Source: a virus. Taken from it: DNA of 53,266 bases. Of the stretch, positions 40,101 through 48,866 are shown one piece after another. The notes under the pieces were generated by a model that made no database searches, had not been told where the DNA came from, and saw only the letters and a program-made list of their open reading frames with translations. A program made the translations under genes and the position numbers. Location: IMG/VR virus record IMGVR_UViG_3300032307_000452, positions 1 through 53,266 of that record, one strand, 5' to 3'. The stretch's first letter is position 1; every line of letters begins with the position of its first letter.

Positions 40101-42406
40101 ATTTCAGGTGTAAAAATTCCTAACGAATCTTCAGTTAATACATAGCCAATATTGAATGTTTGTTCTGTTAATTGTTGGTATTCTTGAATGTATTTTTCAA
40201 GTATTCCAAGTTTATAAATAAAATTATTTACTCTTTCTTCAGCTGAACCAAAGTTTACATAGTTTTCCCAAGCATAATATGAACTACTGACATATTCTAT
40301 ATTCAATTTACTTGTATCTATACCTTTTGATTGAACATATTTATTAATTAATAAATTAGATGAATATGAACCGCTTGATATTAAATCATCAAAAATTTGA
40401 TACCCAATTCCATTATCAACTTCTAATCCAAAATTAGGTCCTTTTAATGGAGGACAATTTTGTGTAGTATCTCCAATTAATCTTATAGTATCAATAATAG
40501 GATTTGCTAATATTTTAGAAATCCAAACTTGTTGATTTTCTTGGACTGATGTTGGTAGTGGTTCGTATAATTTTAATATTAATGAATTTTGACTACCAGT
40601 CCAAGTTGTAATTAATTTATTATCACCATTATCAAAATGTAATAAATGAGTCAAATATTTTGAAGGAGATTCTCTTAATAAACTTCTATCAAATTGATTT
40701 ATAAATCCTTCAGCTATTCTATTGATAGCTACATTTCTTGGAATTGTATAATTACTCTTTACAAATTTAATAGTAATAAATTCTTCTTTACCACTAACAG
40801 TTTCAATACCGCTAATATTATATGGTATTAATTTTAAATTTAATACAATATTATTAGTATCTTCAGCTACATTATCTCCCGATAATTCTAATAATTTTTT
40901 TACATTTAAAGATATATCTCCACTGGATTGTATTTGAGTAAAATTACTACCATTGTATAATCTAACATAATCCGTATTAATTGATTCGTATGATATTTTA
41001 AAATTAACATCAGTTCCGGCAAAATCCGGTCCAAATAATTCAGATGGATATGATATATTTCTTATATCAGGTATACCAACATAAGCTTCGTTTACAACAT
41101 TTAGAGTAAACTCAATAGGATTACCATCACCCTGCACTCCTCCTAACCCTGCCAATGTTCTTTTTGTTGTAGATGGTACTAATACTACTCTATATTTTCC
41201 TATATTTTGTATAGCTGCTGCTGGTATTGCTACAATAGCTGAATTTGAATCATCTCTTAAGTTAGAATATTTGTAAACGTTATCTCCTATATAAATTGAT
41301 ATATCGGATACCGCTCTATTTTTAAATACACCAATTGGTATATCTATCTTTTCGTTTATATTGTATTTTTTAACTCCTTCCTTATTTACAAAATCAATTA
41401 ATGGTATTATTTGTCTTGTAGGAGTATCTATTGTAGTTATTGATATTTTTTTATTAGACTCCGCTTCAAATGTTAGAAATACACTGTTAGGCCTTACTGA
41501 AATACCATTCGGAGAATCTTCTAATTCAGGTAATATTTCTTCGGATGTTCCATCTGCATTAAGTACCAATATTTTTGATATTATATATTGTGTTATGTCA
41601 GCTGATGAAATTGATAATTGCGTTCCAATTTTTTCTGTGTAAGTATATACTTTTTGAACCGTTAATGTATCGCTTGCTGTTCCATTTGAGTATAAAACAG
41701 AATCACCTATACCATCTACTTCAATTGTAATAGTTACATTATCTTCCAATACAGGTATATCGATAATTGCATTAGATTTTTCTAAATTAAAATCAACATC
41801 AATTATTTGATTTGATGCATTATATGGAAACGTTTGTATTACATCATCTTTATAATATTCAACTATTACTTCAAATGGAGGTGTATTTGTATATATTGGT
41901 TCATTATTTCCAACCAAAGGTTCATTATAGTTTGGTAACAATCTATTTTGATAACCAATTAAACTATCTGCTAAGTTTATATTAAAGTTTAAATTACTAA
42001 AATTAAAATTTAAATTAGGTACAGCTCTAAATACATATTTTTCATTTGATTTAAATCCAATTTTATCAACAGTTATAACTTTACTTCCAAATTTTAATAA
42101 ATCATTTAATGATATATCTAATTTATCTGTTGTTGTTTTGAATGTATTTTCTGCGTTTACATATATCTGAGCTTCATGATTTGCCTTAATGTTTACTATT
42201 AAATTAGTATTTGCATTTATTGTACCATACGCATTTGGATTCGTTGTAATCGGAATTATTACATCGTTTGGAGTTGACACTACACCACCACCACCCCCAC
42301 CGCCAAAGGACACAGAGGAATCACTAATACCATTAAGTACACTTGCAGGGTTTGTTCCCTCTAACGAAAAATCATCCCCGAATATTCCATAATTTGCTTC
42401 TGCCAT
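37172..42406 (-). CDS. Large baseplate/tail protein with LamG-like domain
   Basis: A 1744-residue structural protein. The first 50 residues carry a Gly7 tract (SFGGGGGGGVVSTP). About 60-560 is a series of beta-sandwich-like units. About 930-1080 resembles tail-protein-I/baseplate wedge text (QSLGWDTKKAFNSNFLWEHV, then LPYILKHKGTGRAMKAIMACYG), a helical baseplate motif. About 1100-1270 looks like a LamG/concanavalin sandwich (ACIEFRVKPDELPN, then NGFSGNVDEVRLW). The C-terminal end is fibrous. T4's gp7 and gp10 are the nearest functional analogues. The start lies just downstream of an AATATTTATT sequence five bases upstream of ATG. Confidence 0.75.
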   Translation of the reverse strand: MAEANYGIFGDDFSLEGTNPASVLNGISDSSVSFGGGGGGGVVSTPNDVIIPITTNPNAYGTINANTNLIVNIKANHEAQIYVNAENTFKTTTDKLDISLNDLLKFGSKVITVDKIGFKSNEKYVFRAVPNLNFNFSNLNFNINLADSLIGYQNRLLPNYNEPLVGNNEPIYTNTPPFEVIVEYYKDDVIQTFPYNASNQIIDVDFNLEKSNAIIDIPVLEDNVTITIEVDGIGDSVLYSNGTASDTLTVQKVYTYTEKIGTQLSISSADITQYIISKILVLNADGTSEEILPELEDSPNGISVRPNSVFLTFEAESNKKISITTIDTPTRQIIPLIDFVNKEGVKKYNINEKIDIPIGVFKNRAVSDISIYIGDNVYKYSNLRDDSNSAIVAIPAAAIQNIGKYRVVLVPSTTKRTLAGLGGVQGDGNPIEFTLNVVNEAYVGIPDIRNISYPSELFGPDFAGTDVNFKISYESINTDYVRLYNGSNFTQIQSSGDISLNVKKLLELSGDNVAEDTNNIVLNLKLIPYNISGIETVSGKEEFITIKFVKSNYTIPRNVAINRIAEGFINQFDRSLLRESPSKYLTHLLHFDNGDNKLITTWTGSQNSLILKLYEPLPTSVQENQQVWISKILANPIIDTIRLIGDTTQNCPPLKGPNFGLEVDNGIGYQIFDDLISSGSYSSNLLINKYVQSKGIDTSKLNIEYVSSSYYAWENYVNFGSAEERVNNFIYKLGILEKYIQEYQQLTEQTFNIGYVLTEDSLGIFTPEIEGNEILNTEDSLDMQFETSIKYGQYSIDESGVLLNKINNIIQNFDGFEKFLYTSTNSLAYPKFDNTFSDGITRKVNYLTTTNEATIWYNTIVASAEYYDKYNTNYLVNNLPLFIQEDYDNNDFIVFLDMIGQHFDIIWTYITSLRDNKKIGEVQSKNIINTVVGPVLQSLGWDTKKAFNSNFLWEHVYGTNREGYQIYSMPLEEANNQVWRRILNNLPYILKHKGTGRAMKAIMACYGVPQSMLTIMEFGGPQDPTTDATTKFTFDDRTAAIHLTGSLNQNGSSNIKIPWKVAPTTGNYPACIEFRVKPDELPNPSYTLISGSEWKVDFVKTTGSFVSLELNFGGDVGESSYFMTSGVGTPYIDVTSEEYVFGPEYKTGSINIPLSLENYTNIAINRYNYGGSQSQYEIWMATSDGIRINTFVSMSLLTSDNQWESGSSLQIGGNGFSGNVDEVRLWTVPLQRSKFENHSLFPDAINGNSYTASTSDLLFRLDFEYPKDRTKDSFIKNVAINESYGEPFASASNMYSASAYPYQYTPYDRTVTATVPSLGFNVSNKIRFEEQTLITDLSHKVRATKKSFDRAPIDSNRLGLFFSPIKELNMDILKAFGDFNIDNYIGNPSDEYKDNYKELSTLRNYYFERLDRNIYEYIQLVRYIDKSLFDVLDDLAPARAKVSKGLLIEPHYLERSKVKWTKPESSKNDFDTTIPTFDDVAIDSTFNYNEGELDAQEIATLESNLNNYDGVVDANDGVILESTNPTYESSIDYNFVDILETEYPTYPQQGSVNIECPTGESLYGEVDSFSSTQIGMDKNSLANLGYGLYAKRGNSVYRTIDGIFGNVETTGSRVSAFLVKETKSKKKKVQTGGYPATTSGPVKYSTTTTFEDKYYVSLLPFSGSISIGNDIVQVTPINGYLPTHYKFVNGLGEGMQRSFWKGSQQTLATTPDGLSPVETFTTNPNILRVAKTGRGSGEPILEVD

Positions 42407-42421
42407 TACTTAATAAATATT

Positions 42422-43711
42422 TTATTGTATATTTTCTCTTTGCCTTTCATAAATTATATCTCTATTTCTGCCCAATCCACCACCAGTATCAATTTCAGTA
42501 AAATTACCACCACCTCCACCACCACCAGTAGGTGTTTCTATTATAATAGGTAATTCATCACGTTTATTATCAACCGAAGGCTGCTCTATTGTTATTATTT
42601 CACCAGTTTTTGGATTTTCTCTTTCAACCGGAAATGTAATTTTAGGTTCAGGTTCTGTTACTGGAGTTTCTCCTTTTAGTTTTTTTATGAATCCTAATTT
42701 CTTTTCACTTTGCTCTGGCTTCTCTATCGTTACTATTTTTAATTCAGGTATTTTTGTTTCAATTTGTATATCAGATGATTTAGATTGTAATATATTTGCT
42801 GCATCATCTAAACTTGTAATTCTTGAATTTACAGAAGTTGAATTCAATTGCTCATCTTTTTGAGTTAGATAAAAATTAACAGAATTCACAATTAATTCTG
42901 ACAATCTTTGTATTATTTTATCTTCTGATAATTGTAATCTTGGTTTAGTTCTTCTTGGTTTTCCGTAATTAAGGTCTTTTATATCTGATATTCTATTTGT
43001 AAATTCATAGTATGCTGATTCTACAAATTTTTTATGAACCGCTACACTAAATGAATCAAAATTAGAAATTTTATATTCAGTTTTTAATTTTTCATACCAA
43101 CCAGGTCCATAAGTATTTTTTACAAAGTCATCTATTACACTTGAATTAATCGATTCTACTAATTTTAATGCGTTATATATTATATCACTTCTAAAATCAC
43201 CATTGTTATATAATATTCCAAATCTTTCTTTTATATCATCAATATTCCCACTTCTTTCCAACGGAAATAATCTAACTTCTGTTCTTGATGGCGATATTTC
43301 ACCAATCCAAATTTTATCATCTTTTTTATATGAACCAACTCTTTTATTTAATAATGATATTTGAGTTTTAAATAATCCATTAGCGTATCCAGCTTCGGTT
43401 ATTAATCGTTCAACATCTATAAAATACTCAGCAGGTAAATTATTTTTTGTCATAAATGTACCTTCTGCTATTAAAAAATAATCTTTTATATTTTCACTTG
43501 TAAGCGAAATATATCTAACCAAACCATGACCTTTTTGTGGAAGTTGATTTTCCGAAACATCATATACAATAAATTCAATAATATCATCCTCACTCAACCC
43601 AAAAAAAGACTGAAGGTCTCCTTCCTCAAATAATTTCCTATCATTTGGGTTGATTCGATACGCTTTATTTTGTATTATTTCTTTAAAATTTTTTATTCCA
43701 GCTGCTGCCAT
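42422..43711 (-). CDS. Baseplate-region structural protein, function unknown
   Basis: A 429-residue protein starting MAAAGIKNFKEIIQNKAYRINPND. Residues 1-260 are mixed alpha/beta (DDIIEFIVYDVSENQLPQKG, AEYFIDVERLITEAGYANG, KIWIGEISPSRTEVRLFPLE) and look globular. About 300-429 is Pro/Glu/Lys-rich and ends with a Gly7 tract. The globular text hints at a neck or baseplate subunit, but I do not recognise a T4 counterpart. It sits 14 bases from its upstream neighbour inside the gp25-gp6 baseplate operon. Confidence 0.6.
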   Translation of the reverse strand: MAAAGIKNFKEIIQNKAYRINPNDRKLFEEGDLQSFFGLSEDDIIEFIVYDVSENQLPQKGHGLVRYISLTSENIKDYFLIAEGTFMTKNNLPAEYFIDVERLITEAGYANGLFKTQISLLNKRVGSYKKDDKIWIGEISPSRTEVRLFPLERSGNIDDIKERFGILYNNGDFRSDIIYNALKLVESINSSVIDDFVKNTYGPGWYEKLKTEYKISNFDSFSVAVHKKFVESAYYEFTNRISDIKDLNYGKPRRTKPRLQLSEDKIIQRLSELIVNSVNFYLTQKDEQLNSTSVNSRITSLDDAANILQSKSSDIQIETKIPELKIVTIEKPEQSEKKLGFIKKLKGETPVTEPEPKITFPVERENPKTGEIITIEQPSVDNKRDELPIIIETPTGGGGGGGNFTEIDTGGGLGRNRDIIYERQRENIQ

Positions 43712-43725
43712 AATTTATTTTTTTA

Positions 43726-44754
43726 TTAACCACTCCAACTAGTTCCAACTTGCTTTTGAATTGCCACTGCTAATGTTACACTTGATTTTTGTGATTTTAC
43801 GTTTAAACTACCTTTATATGCAGTATCGCCTAAAAGTGTAACACCAGCTGAAGGTCTGAAATCATCTATTTTTGATGGAATTGTTTTTACCGTTAGTAAT
43901 TTAGTTTGTTTTGGTTGTAAAGTAAACGATGGTATCTTTTCAAACGAACCTAATGTTTGACCTGCTTCTTCAAATGTTATTGTTATAGGTTCTTTTGAGA
44001 AATTATAAACTTCAAGATCAGGTCCATTAATCCATTGACCATTACCATCATCTTTAGCCCTAGCTCTATAAGTTAAATCACCATATTGAGGTTCTCCTTT
44101 TTGAACACTCTTTACAGAGAAATCCATACCAACTTTTGCACCTTCTGCAATTTTAGCTTGCTTACCTTCTAATATTTCTCTATACTGGTCGTTTTGTTCT
44201 TTTAATGATTGATTACGAGCAGTAAGAGAAACTCTTTGTATAGCTTCAGCAGTTCCTTTTTGAATTGAGTTTTGTAAATCAACAACTACGTTAGATATTT
44301 TTATATTTGCTTGGTTTAATTGATTTTCAAATGATGCTACTAATATTTTTTGTGCATCCACATCCACTCTTAAACTTTCGGAAACTATTTCAAGCTCACT
44401 AACTTTAGCTGTCAAATCAACAACAATTGTATTAAGTCTAATAACTTCTTCTGTTAAATCGATTACGGATTGAGTTACTTCATTATATACAGGTCTTGGT
44501 ACATCATCATTTGGTGGAGGTGGTGTTGTTGGTATTAATTCAAATATTCTAGTATCAACGGACTTTACCAAATCCGTTTCGTTATATTTTGGTTTTGATA
44601 ATTTACCAAAAACTACACCATCCGAATCTATACCTTCTTCAAAAGTATAATTTGTATTTACACCTCCTTGTATTGACAAAGAGCCGCTCCTACTTATATT
44701 TTCAAGTAAAGGTTCGTATCGTAATCCAGTTTTTGCTAATTTTGAATCTGCCAT
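43726..44754 (-). CDS. Coiled-coil baseplate/fibre protein
   Basis: A 342-residue protein. The N-terminal 1-75 are extended with a short Pro run (TTPPPPNDD). Residues about 85-205 are a long coiled coil with repeating Leu/Val heptads (VIRLNTIVVDLTAKVSELE...). Residues 215-342 are a beta-rich C-terminal domain (LEVYNFSKEPITITFEEAG, PKQTKLLTVKTIP). A trimeric stalk with a terminal knob, as in short fibres, fits this layout. It lies one base from its upstream neighbour. No enzyme motif. Confidence 0.65.
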   Translation of the reverse strand: MADSKLAKTGLRYEPLLENISRSGSLSIQGGVNTNYTFEEGIDSDGVVFGKLSKPKYNETDLVKSVDTRIFELIPTTPPPPNDDVPRPVYNEVTQSVIDLTEEVIRLNTIVVDLTAKVSELEIVSESLRVDVDAQKILVASFENQLNQANIKISNVVVDLQNSIQKGTAEAIQRVSLTARNQSLKEQNDQYREILEGKQAKIAEGAKVGMDFSVKSVQKGEPQYGDLTYRARAKDDGNGQWINGPDLEVYNFSKEPITITFEEAGQTLGSFEKIPSFTLQPKQTKLLTVKTIPSKIDDFRPSAGVTLLGDTAYKGSLNVKSQKSSVTLAVAIQKQVGTSWSG

Positions 44755-44755
44755 A

Positions 44756-45844
44756 TTAATTATCTAAAACAGTAAATGTTATTTTATTATCGTAATATTT
44801 TACATCACCATCCATATCAACTTTGAATTCAATTTTATAAACTCTACCAACTTCCCAATTAGAAAGATTTAATTTAATATAGTTTCCTTCCAAATCACAA
44901 CTAATTTTTGAATATTCACTAAAAGGAATTATAACATCATCAGATGCAAAATCTTTAATTTGATAATATGTTGTTTGTGGAAGATATTTCACATCATTAT
45001 ATGCAAATTGATTTGTAAATGTTTTTAATGGATATAGTTCTCTACCAAATATTCTTATTTTTGGATTAGTATCTTTTTTATATTCATTTTTGAAATGCTT
45101 AACATCAACTTTTATATCAGAAGATGTTAATGGTAGTAATGAACCAGTAATATAAGATTGGTCATCCCATCCTACTCTAATTTTTGGCTGATATATTGTA
45201 AAAGTTTCTTTACTAAATAATCTTAATATTCCATATTCTTGTGTATCGCTTTCTATGTTTTCAGGAAATAAAGTTGAATTAGCAAATTTTAGCATTAACC
45301 CATCATTAGGAATAGAACCACTCATCCATACTTTTAAAAATGGTTTAATATCCATATTAATATCACCCCTTTCATAATTGAAATTTTGAGATGCGCTGTA
45401 TTGAGTCCACCAAGTACCACCGCTACCATCATTTATACTTGCTGTGGTGTATGAATTAAAATCGTTATCTAACCAATTTATTTTAGTATCACCTTCTCTA
45501 TAATTCCAAGTAACGCCTTTAGTGGTTATAGCATCGAATCTAGTACCAATTCCCATTTCCCAACTTCCAGATATTGGGTTAGCATGTATAGTATATTCTA
45601 AAGGTATTTCTTCAGTTTGAGATTCTTTTAATAATAATCTAGCGTCAGTCATACCAATACTTCCATTTGTCAATGAAGCTGATAAGTAACCTAAATCAAA
45701 TTTTAATAATGCATGAGAAACATCTTTTACATTACCATAGTAAACCTTACTTACTTCTAATATCTCATCAAGCCCAGTATTTTGATTGGGTTGTTGTAAA
45801 TAAATTGATGCGTCTTTTGATGCTGTTAAAAAATAGTATGCCAT
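44756..45844 (-). CDS. DNRLRE-domain baseplate protein (carbohydrate-binding-like)
   Basis: A 362-residue protein. The N-terminal about 200 residues resemble the DNRLRE family of secreted carbohydrate-binding beta-sandwiches: LTASKDASIYLQQPNQNTG (6-24), ALLKFDLGYLS (about 45-55), ARLLLKESQ and GVTWNYREGD. The C-terminal 150 residues are a separate beta domain (GSLLPLTSSDIKVDVK...). A carbohydrate-binding module in the baseplate may help attach to capsule or cell-wall glycans. The start overlaps the gp6 stop by one base. The fold call is by motif reading only. Confidence 0.6.
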   Translation of the reverse strand: MAYYFLTASKDASIYLQQPNQNTGLDEILEVSKVYYGNVKDVSHALLKFDLGYLSASLTNGSIGMTDARLLLKESQTEEIPLEYTIHANPISGSWEMGIGTRFDAITTKGVTWNYREGDTKINWLDNDFNSYTTASINDGSGGTWWTQYSASQNFNYERGDINMDIKPFLKVWMSGSIPNDGLMLKFANSTLFPENIESDTQEYGILRLFSKETFTIYQPKIRVGWDDQSYITGSLLPLTSSDIKVDVKHFKNEYKKDTNPKIRIFGRELYPLKTFTNQFAYNDVKYLPQTTYYQIKDFASDDVIIPFSEYSKISCDLEGNYIKLNLSNWEVGRVYKIEFKVDMDGDVKYYDNKITFTVLDN

Positions 45845-47880
45845 TATTTTGCCCTCCCTTTTATGTCTGAATCAGGAAACTTAATTTCAAAAACGGAAGG
45901 GTCTAATGATGGATATACCACTTTATTTTTAGTTGCCGCTTCTATATTATATGAATTTGGAGAATATTGTCCTCCGCATTTATTTACAATTTGAACCATA
46001 GGAACTGATGATACACCTTCTACATTTGCCAATAACAATTCAACTTCACTTAAGTTAATTGTTTGATTAAATGACCAGTTATCTATATTAAAATAATTTT
46101 TTAAATCCAAAATACAATTTGTTATCACTTCCGATTTGTTATAATTTTCATAACATACAATTTCAAAATTAACTCCTATGTTTATTATAAATCCATCGGA
46201 AAAATTCACACCATCGGTAAGGATTTTATATTCATTTAAATATGTTCTTAAATTTTCTTTAACAGCTCTATTAATTTGAGTTAATCTACCAGTACCATCT
46301 AATCCTAACATATATAAATTTATAGCAAATGGATTATTTTTCTCATATTCATTAGTTGTTTTTCCAACTAAAAAGCTTGTAATTGAATTTGATATTGTTG
46401 CTGTACTTGGTTTGGCATCTTCTGGTGTATTAACAAAATCCAAAACCAAATCCGTAAATTCTTGCAATGCCTTTGGTGATGCTAATATTGATGATGGTGA
46501 ATTGTTATCCAACTTACCATCCGCTGTAGCAAAACATTTAGAAACAGACCCATATTTACTTGGCATTGATAGAGCTCTTATTTGATAATCTTTTGTAGTT
46601 ACCGCTCTATTTTGTGCACCAAAATTTGCTAATGCGTTTTGTCTAATTTCTTCAATTGTTTCCGAACCACGTCCACCAGTTGCTGGCATTTCATTTGTAA
46701 CTGCTACTGAATTTTTTAAGCTATTATATGTTCCTATTTGAGATGCATTTAAATCCCCATAATCATCATCATATACAATAGATGTTATTCTTGTCAATTG
46801 TCCAGCTTCTACATTAGAAAGTACACCACCCCCAACGTAATATTTAACAGTAATTGTTGTATTCGATGGAGATGTCCCATAAGTTTTTGTTTTTAAAAAA
46901 TTAGTAGGGTCAAATGATTCTTCCAATCTACCAATGGAATTCGGCAATCCCAATCCTACATTTTTAAGATTTGGTATTAATTGTTCATCTGAAGCGGATG
47001 GGTCCCCTGCTCCAAACTGAATTGTAGTAGTTAAATCAGAATTTACTTTTGCAACAAATCTTTTTGATGTTTTTAAAGTTTTTAAAATATAAGGTACACT
47101 ATCTTTAAATTGTACAAGATCTGGGTCATTTAATTCAGTATTTGGATAATCCAAAAATACCATTTCTTGCGCCAAATATGGTACTTCATAATATTTGTTT
47201 CCATTAGAATCTCTTACATCGTATATTTGTATAATATTGGTATCTGGTAAATTTATAGTTTGAAATGGTGTATATGACCCAAATTCAAAAGTAGCTTCTT
47301 CGATTGTAGCTGATATTACATCTACATATTTTTTAATAAGGTATAAAGTTGGGTCACCTGTGTTAGCATCTCTTTGATATACCGTAACTACTCTATCGGT
47401 TGTATCTGCAAAATCCACTATATCAGTAGTTATGAATTTGATAGAATCATTTTGAGATTCTATTTCCATCCCCTGTCTTATTCTAAGTAAATACCTAGCA
47501 TCCAATATATTTGATATACCACTTCCAATTGCTGGTACTATTTGGTAAACTGACAATTTTGTTGTAGATGGTGCTGTTACTTTTGGTTTGTATCCTAAAA
47601 AATGAGATAAAGCAACTACGTTTTCTAAATCTTCTGCAGTTGTTATTAGTGACTCTTTAAATGTATCATCCACATAATAAGAAAGTACATCCCCTATATA
47701 AGATGCCATTTCGATGAACATCATACCTGGCGAAGCTTCTGTAAAATCTGTATTTGTTTTTGGAAAATACGTTTTTGCAAATTCAATAAGATTATCTTTA
47801 AAAGCTGTAAAATCTTTATTAAGATATTTTATATCCTTTCCTTTATTTCTAAATGTTTTATTTATAGGTGTTAAACTCAT
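45844..47880 (-). CDS. 6: Baseplate wedge protein, T4 gp6-like (baseplate J family)
   Basis: Core wedge protein that dimerises to form the inner baseplate ring. It has 678 residues (T4 gp6: 660). The N-terminus has the gp6-type DFTAFKDNLIEFAKTYFPKT followed by TEASPGMMFIEMASYIGDVLSYYVDDTFKE (about 40-75), and VALSHFLGYKP at about 90-100. The middle carries the baseplate J-type region (RGSETIEEIRQNALANFGAQNRAVTTKDY, about 405-433). The C-terminal part resembles the J family end (INIGVNFEIVCYENYNKSEV, LSEVELLLANVEGVSSV). It lies one base after gp25, as gp25-gp6 neighbours do in many contractile systems. Confidence 0.92.
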   Translation of the reverse strand: MSLTPINKTFRNKGKDIKYLNKDFTAFKDNLIEFAKTYFPKTNTDFTEASPGMMFIEMASYIGDVLSYYVDDTFKESLITTAEDLENVVALSHFLGYKPKVTAPSTTKLSVYQIVPAIGSGISNILDARYLLRIRQGMEIESQNDSIKFITTDIVDFADTTDRVVTVYQRDANTGDPTLYLIKKYVDVISATIEEATFEFGSYTPFQTINLPDTNIIQIYDVRDSNGNKYYEVPYLAQEMVFLDYPNTELNDPDLVQFKDSVPYILKTLKTSKRFVAKVNSDLTTTIQFGAGDPSASDEQLIPNLKNVGLGLPNSIGRLEESFDPTNFLKTKTYGTSPSNTTITVKYYVGGGVLSNVEAGQLTRITSIVYDDDYGDLNASQIGTYNSLKNSVAVTNEMPATGGRGSETIEEIRQNALANFGAQNRAVTTKDYQIRALSMPSKYGSVSKCFATADGKLDNNSPSSILASPKALQEFTDLVLDFVNTPEDAKPSTATISNSITSFLVGKTTNEYEKNNPFAINLYMLGLDGTGRLTQINRAVKENLRTYLNEYKILTDGVNFSDGFIINIGVNFEIVCYENYNKSEVITNCILDLKNYFNIDNWSFNQTINLSEVELLLANVEGVSSVPMVQIVNKCGGQYSPNSYNIEAATKNKVVYPSLDPSVFEIKFPDSDIKGRAK

Positions 47881-47881
47881 A

Positions 47882-48319
47882 TTATGGTGCTATTTGTTGT
47901 ACGTTAAATGATACCAACCCAGAATTACCAGTACTTCTACTTCTAAATTTCAATGATATGTTTACCGAATTTTTATCTTTATTTTCATTACTCATATCAA
48001 CATTAATTTCATCAATACTTACATTTGGTATATATCTTTCAACAGATTTTGTTATTATATCTTGAATTTTGTCTTCAAATTCATCAGTAATTGGTTCGAA
48101 TAATACAGTTTCTACTCCGGCACCAAAAAATGGATTCATTAATCGTTCTCCTCTTTTTGTTAATAATAGATTTTTTATATTAGTTTTAAGTTGTTCTATT
48201 TCCGTATAATTTTGCTTAAAAGCAACATTACTTATTTGGATTGGCAATGCCAATCCAACTGCGTAATCTTCATATTCTTTTGTTTCTATTATAGGTTTTT
48301 TTCCTAATATAATTGCCAT
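47882..48319 (-). CDS. 25: Baseplate wedge protein, T4 gp25-like
   Basis: Wedge-sheath connector of the gp25 (lysozyme-fold, T6SS TssE) family. It has 145 residues (T4: 132). The most conserved region is present: IKNLLLTKRGERLMNPFFGAGVETVLFEP (about 48-76), with the RGERLMNP core and the EP of the EPR-type motif at 75-76. DEINVDMSNENKDKNSVNISLKF gives the last strands. The stop and gp6 start are two bases apart, and it overlaps the upstream gene by one base. Confidence 0.92.
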   Translation of the reverse strand: MAIILGKKPIIETKEYEDYAVGLALPIQISNVAFKQNYTEIEQLKTNIKNLLLTKRGERLMNPFFGAGVETVLFEPITDEFEDKIQDIITKSVERYIPNVSIDEINVDMSNENKDKNSVNISLKFRSRSTGNSGLVSFNVQQIAP

Positions 48320-48816
48320 TACTTCTTAAATCTTTTTACTAATTCGGAATAATCTCTGTTAAAAGCCTTATCCAATTCAGCTACTCCGGTATTTACACCC
48401 AATCCAGTTGGTTGAGGTCCTTTTGCTAAATCACCATAACCCATTTTTTCAGCAATTGCCGTTCTACCCACTATTGAACCCATATCACCTTGCCCAAAAC
48501 TCATAGTTCTAAATCCACCATCACCTTGAGGTATGCCACCACGCGTTTCATTAAGGATTTGGTTAATCATTGGGTTTTTACTAAATTGCTTTTGAGGAGC
48601 TGTATTTGTAGATGCCGATTCTTCAATGATATCATCATCTAGCATAGCCTTAGCCATTGATAATCCAGTAGTTTTTGGTTTAGTAGGTTGTTTACCCTCT
48701 GCTAACATTTTTTTCATCTCAGCCTTCACACCTTCCTTAATTAAAGCAGGTAATTGTTCTTTAAGTTCCTCTTTAATAAGAATCTGAATGGCTTTTAATA
48801 ATTTGTCCGTATTCAT
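48319..48816 (-). CDS. Baseplate-operon protein, function unknown
   Basis: A 165-residue protein. Residues 1-40 are an amphipathic helix (LLKAIQILIKEELKEQLPALI). About 55-130 is low-complexity with Gly/Gln/Met (GIPQGDGGFRTMSFGQGDMG). A final helical piece has RDYSELVKRFKK. Overlapping starts and stops with gp25 and a late-type motif 20-30 bases upstream make it the first gene of the gp25-gp6 unit. It may be a small virion protein or assembly factor; the family is not identified. Confidence 0.55.
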   Translation of the reverse strand: MNTDKLLKAIQILIKEELKEQLPALIKEGVKAEMKKMLAEGKQPTKPKTTGLSMAKAMLDDDIIEESASTNTAPQKQFSKNPMINQILNETRGGIPQGDGGFRTMSFGQGDMGSIVGRTAIAEKMGYGDLAKGPQPTGLGVNTGVAELDKAFNRDYSELVKRFKK

Positions 48817-48835
48817 ACTTTATTATTTGTTATGT

Positions 48836-48846
48836 TTATAAATATT
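48836..48846 (-). promoter_or_regulatory. Late-type AT promoter motif of the gp25-gp6 unit
   Basis: The minus strand reads CAAATATTTATAAACATAAC about 20 bases before the ATG at 48816. Confidence 0.5.
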
Positions 48847-48866
48847 TGAATTGTTATTTTTGAAAA

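Noticed and set aside
42411-42424. Late-type motif before the 1744-residue tail gene
   Set aside because: It is only five bases from the ATG, leaving no room for a leader; may be chance in AT-rich spacing, so not listed as a promoter.
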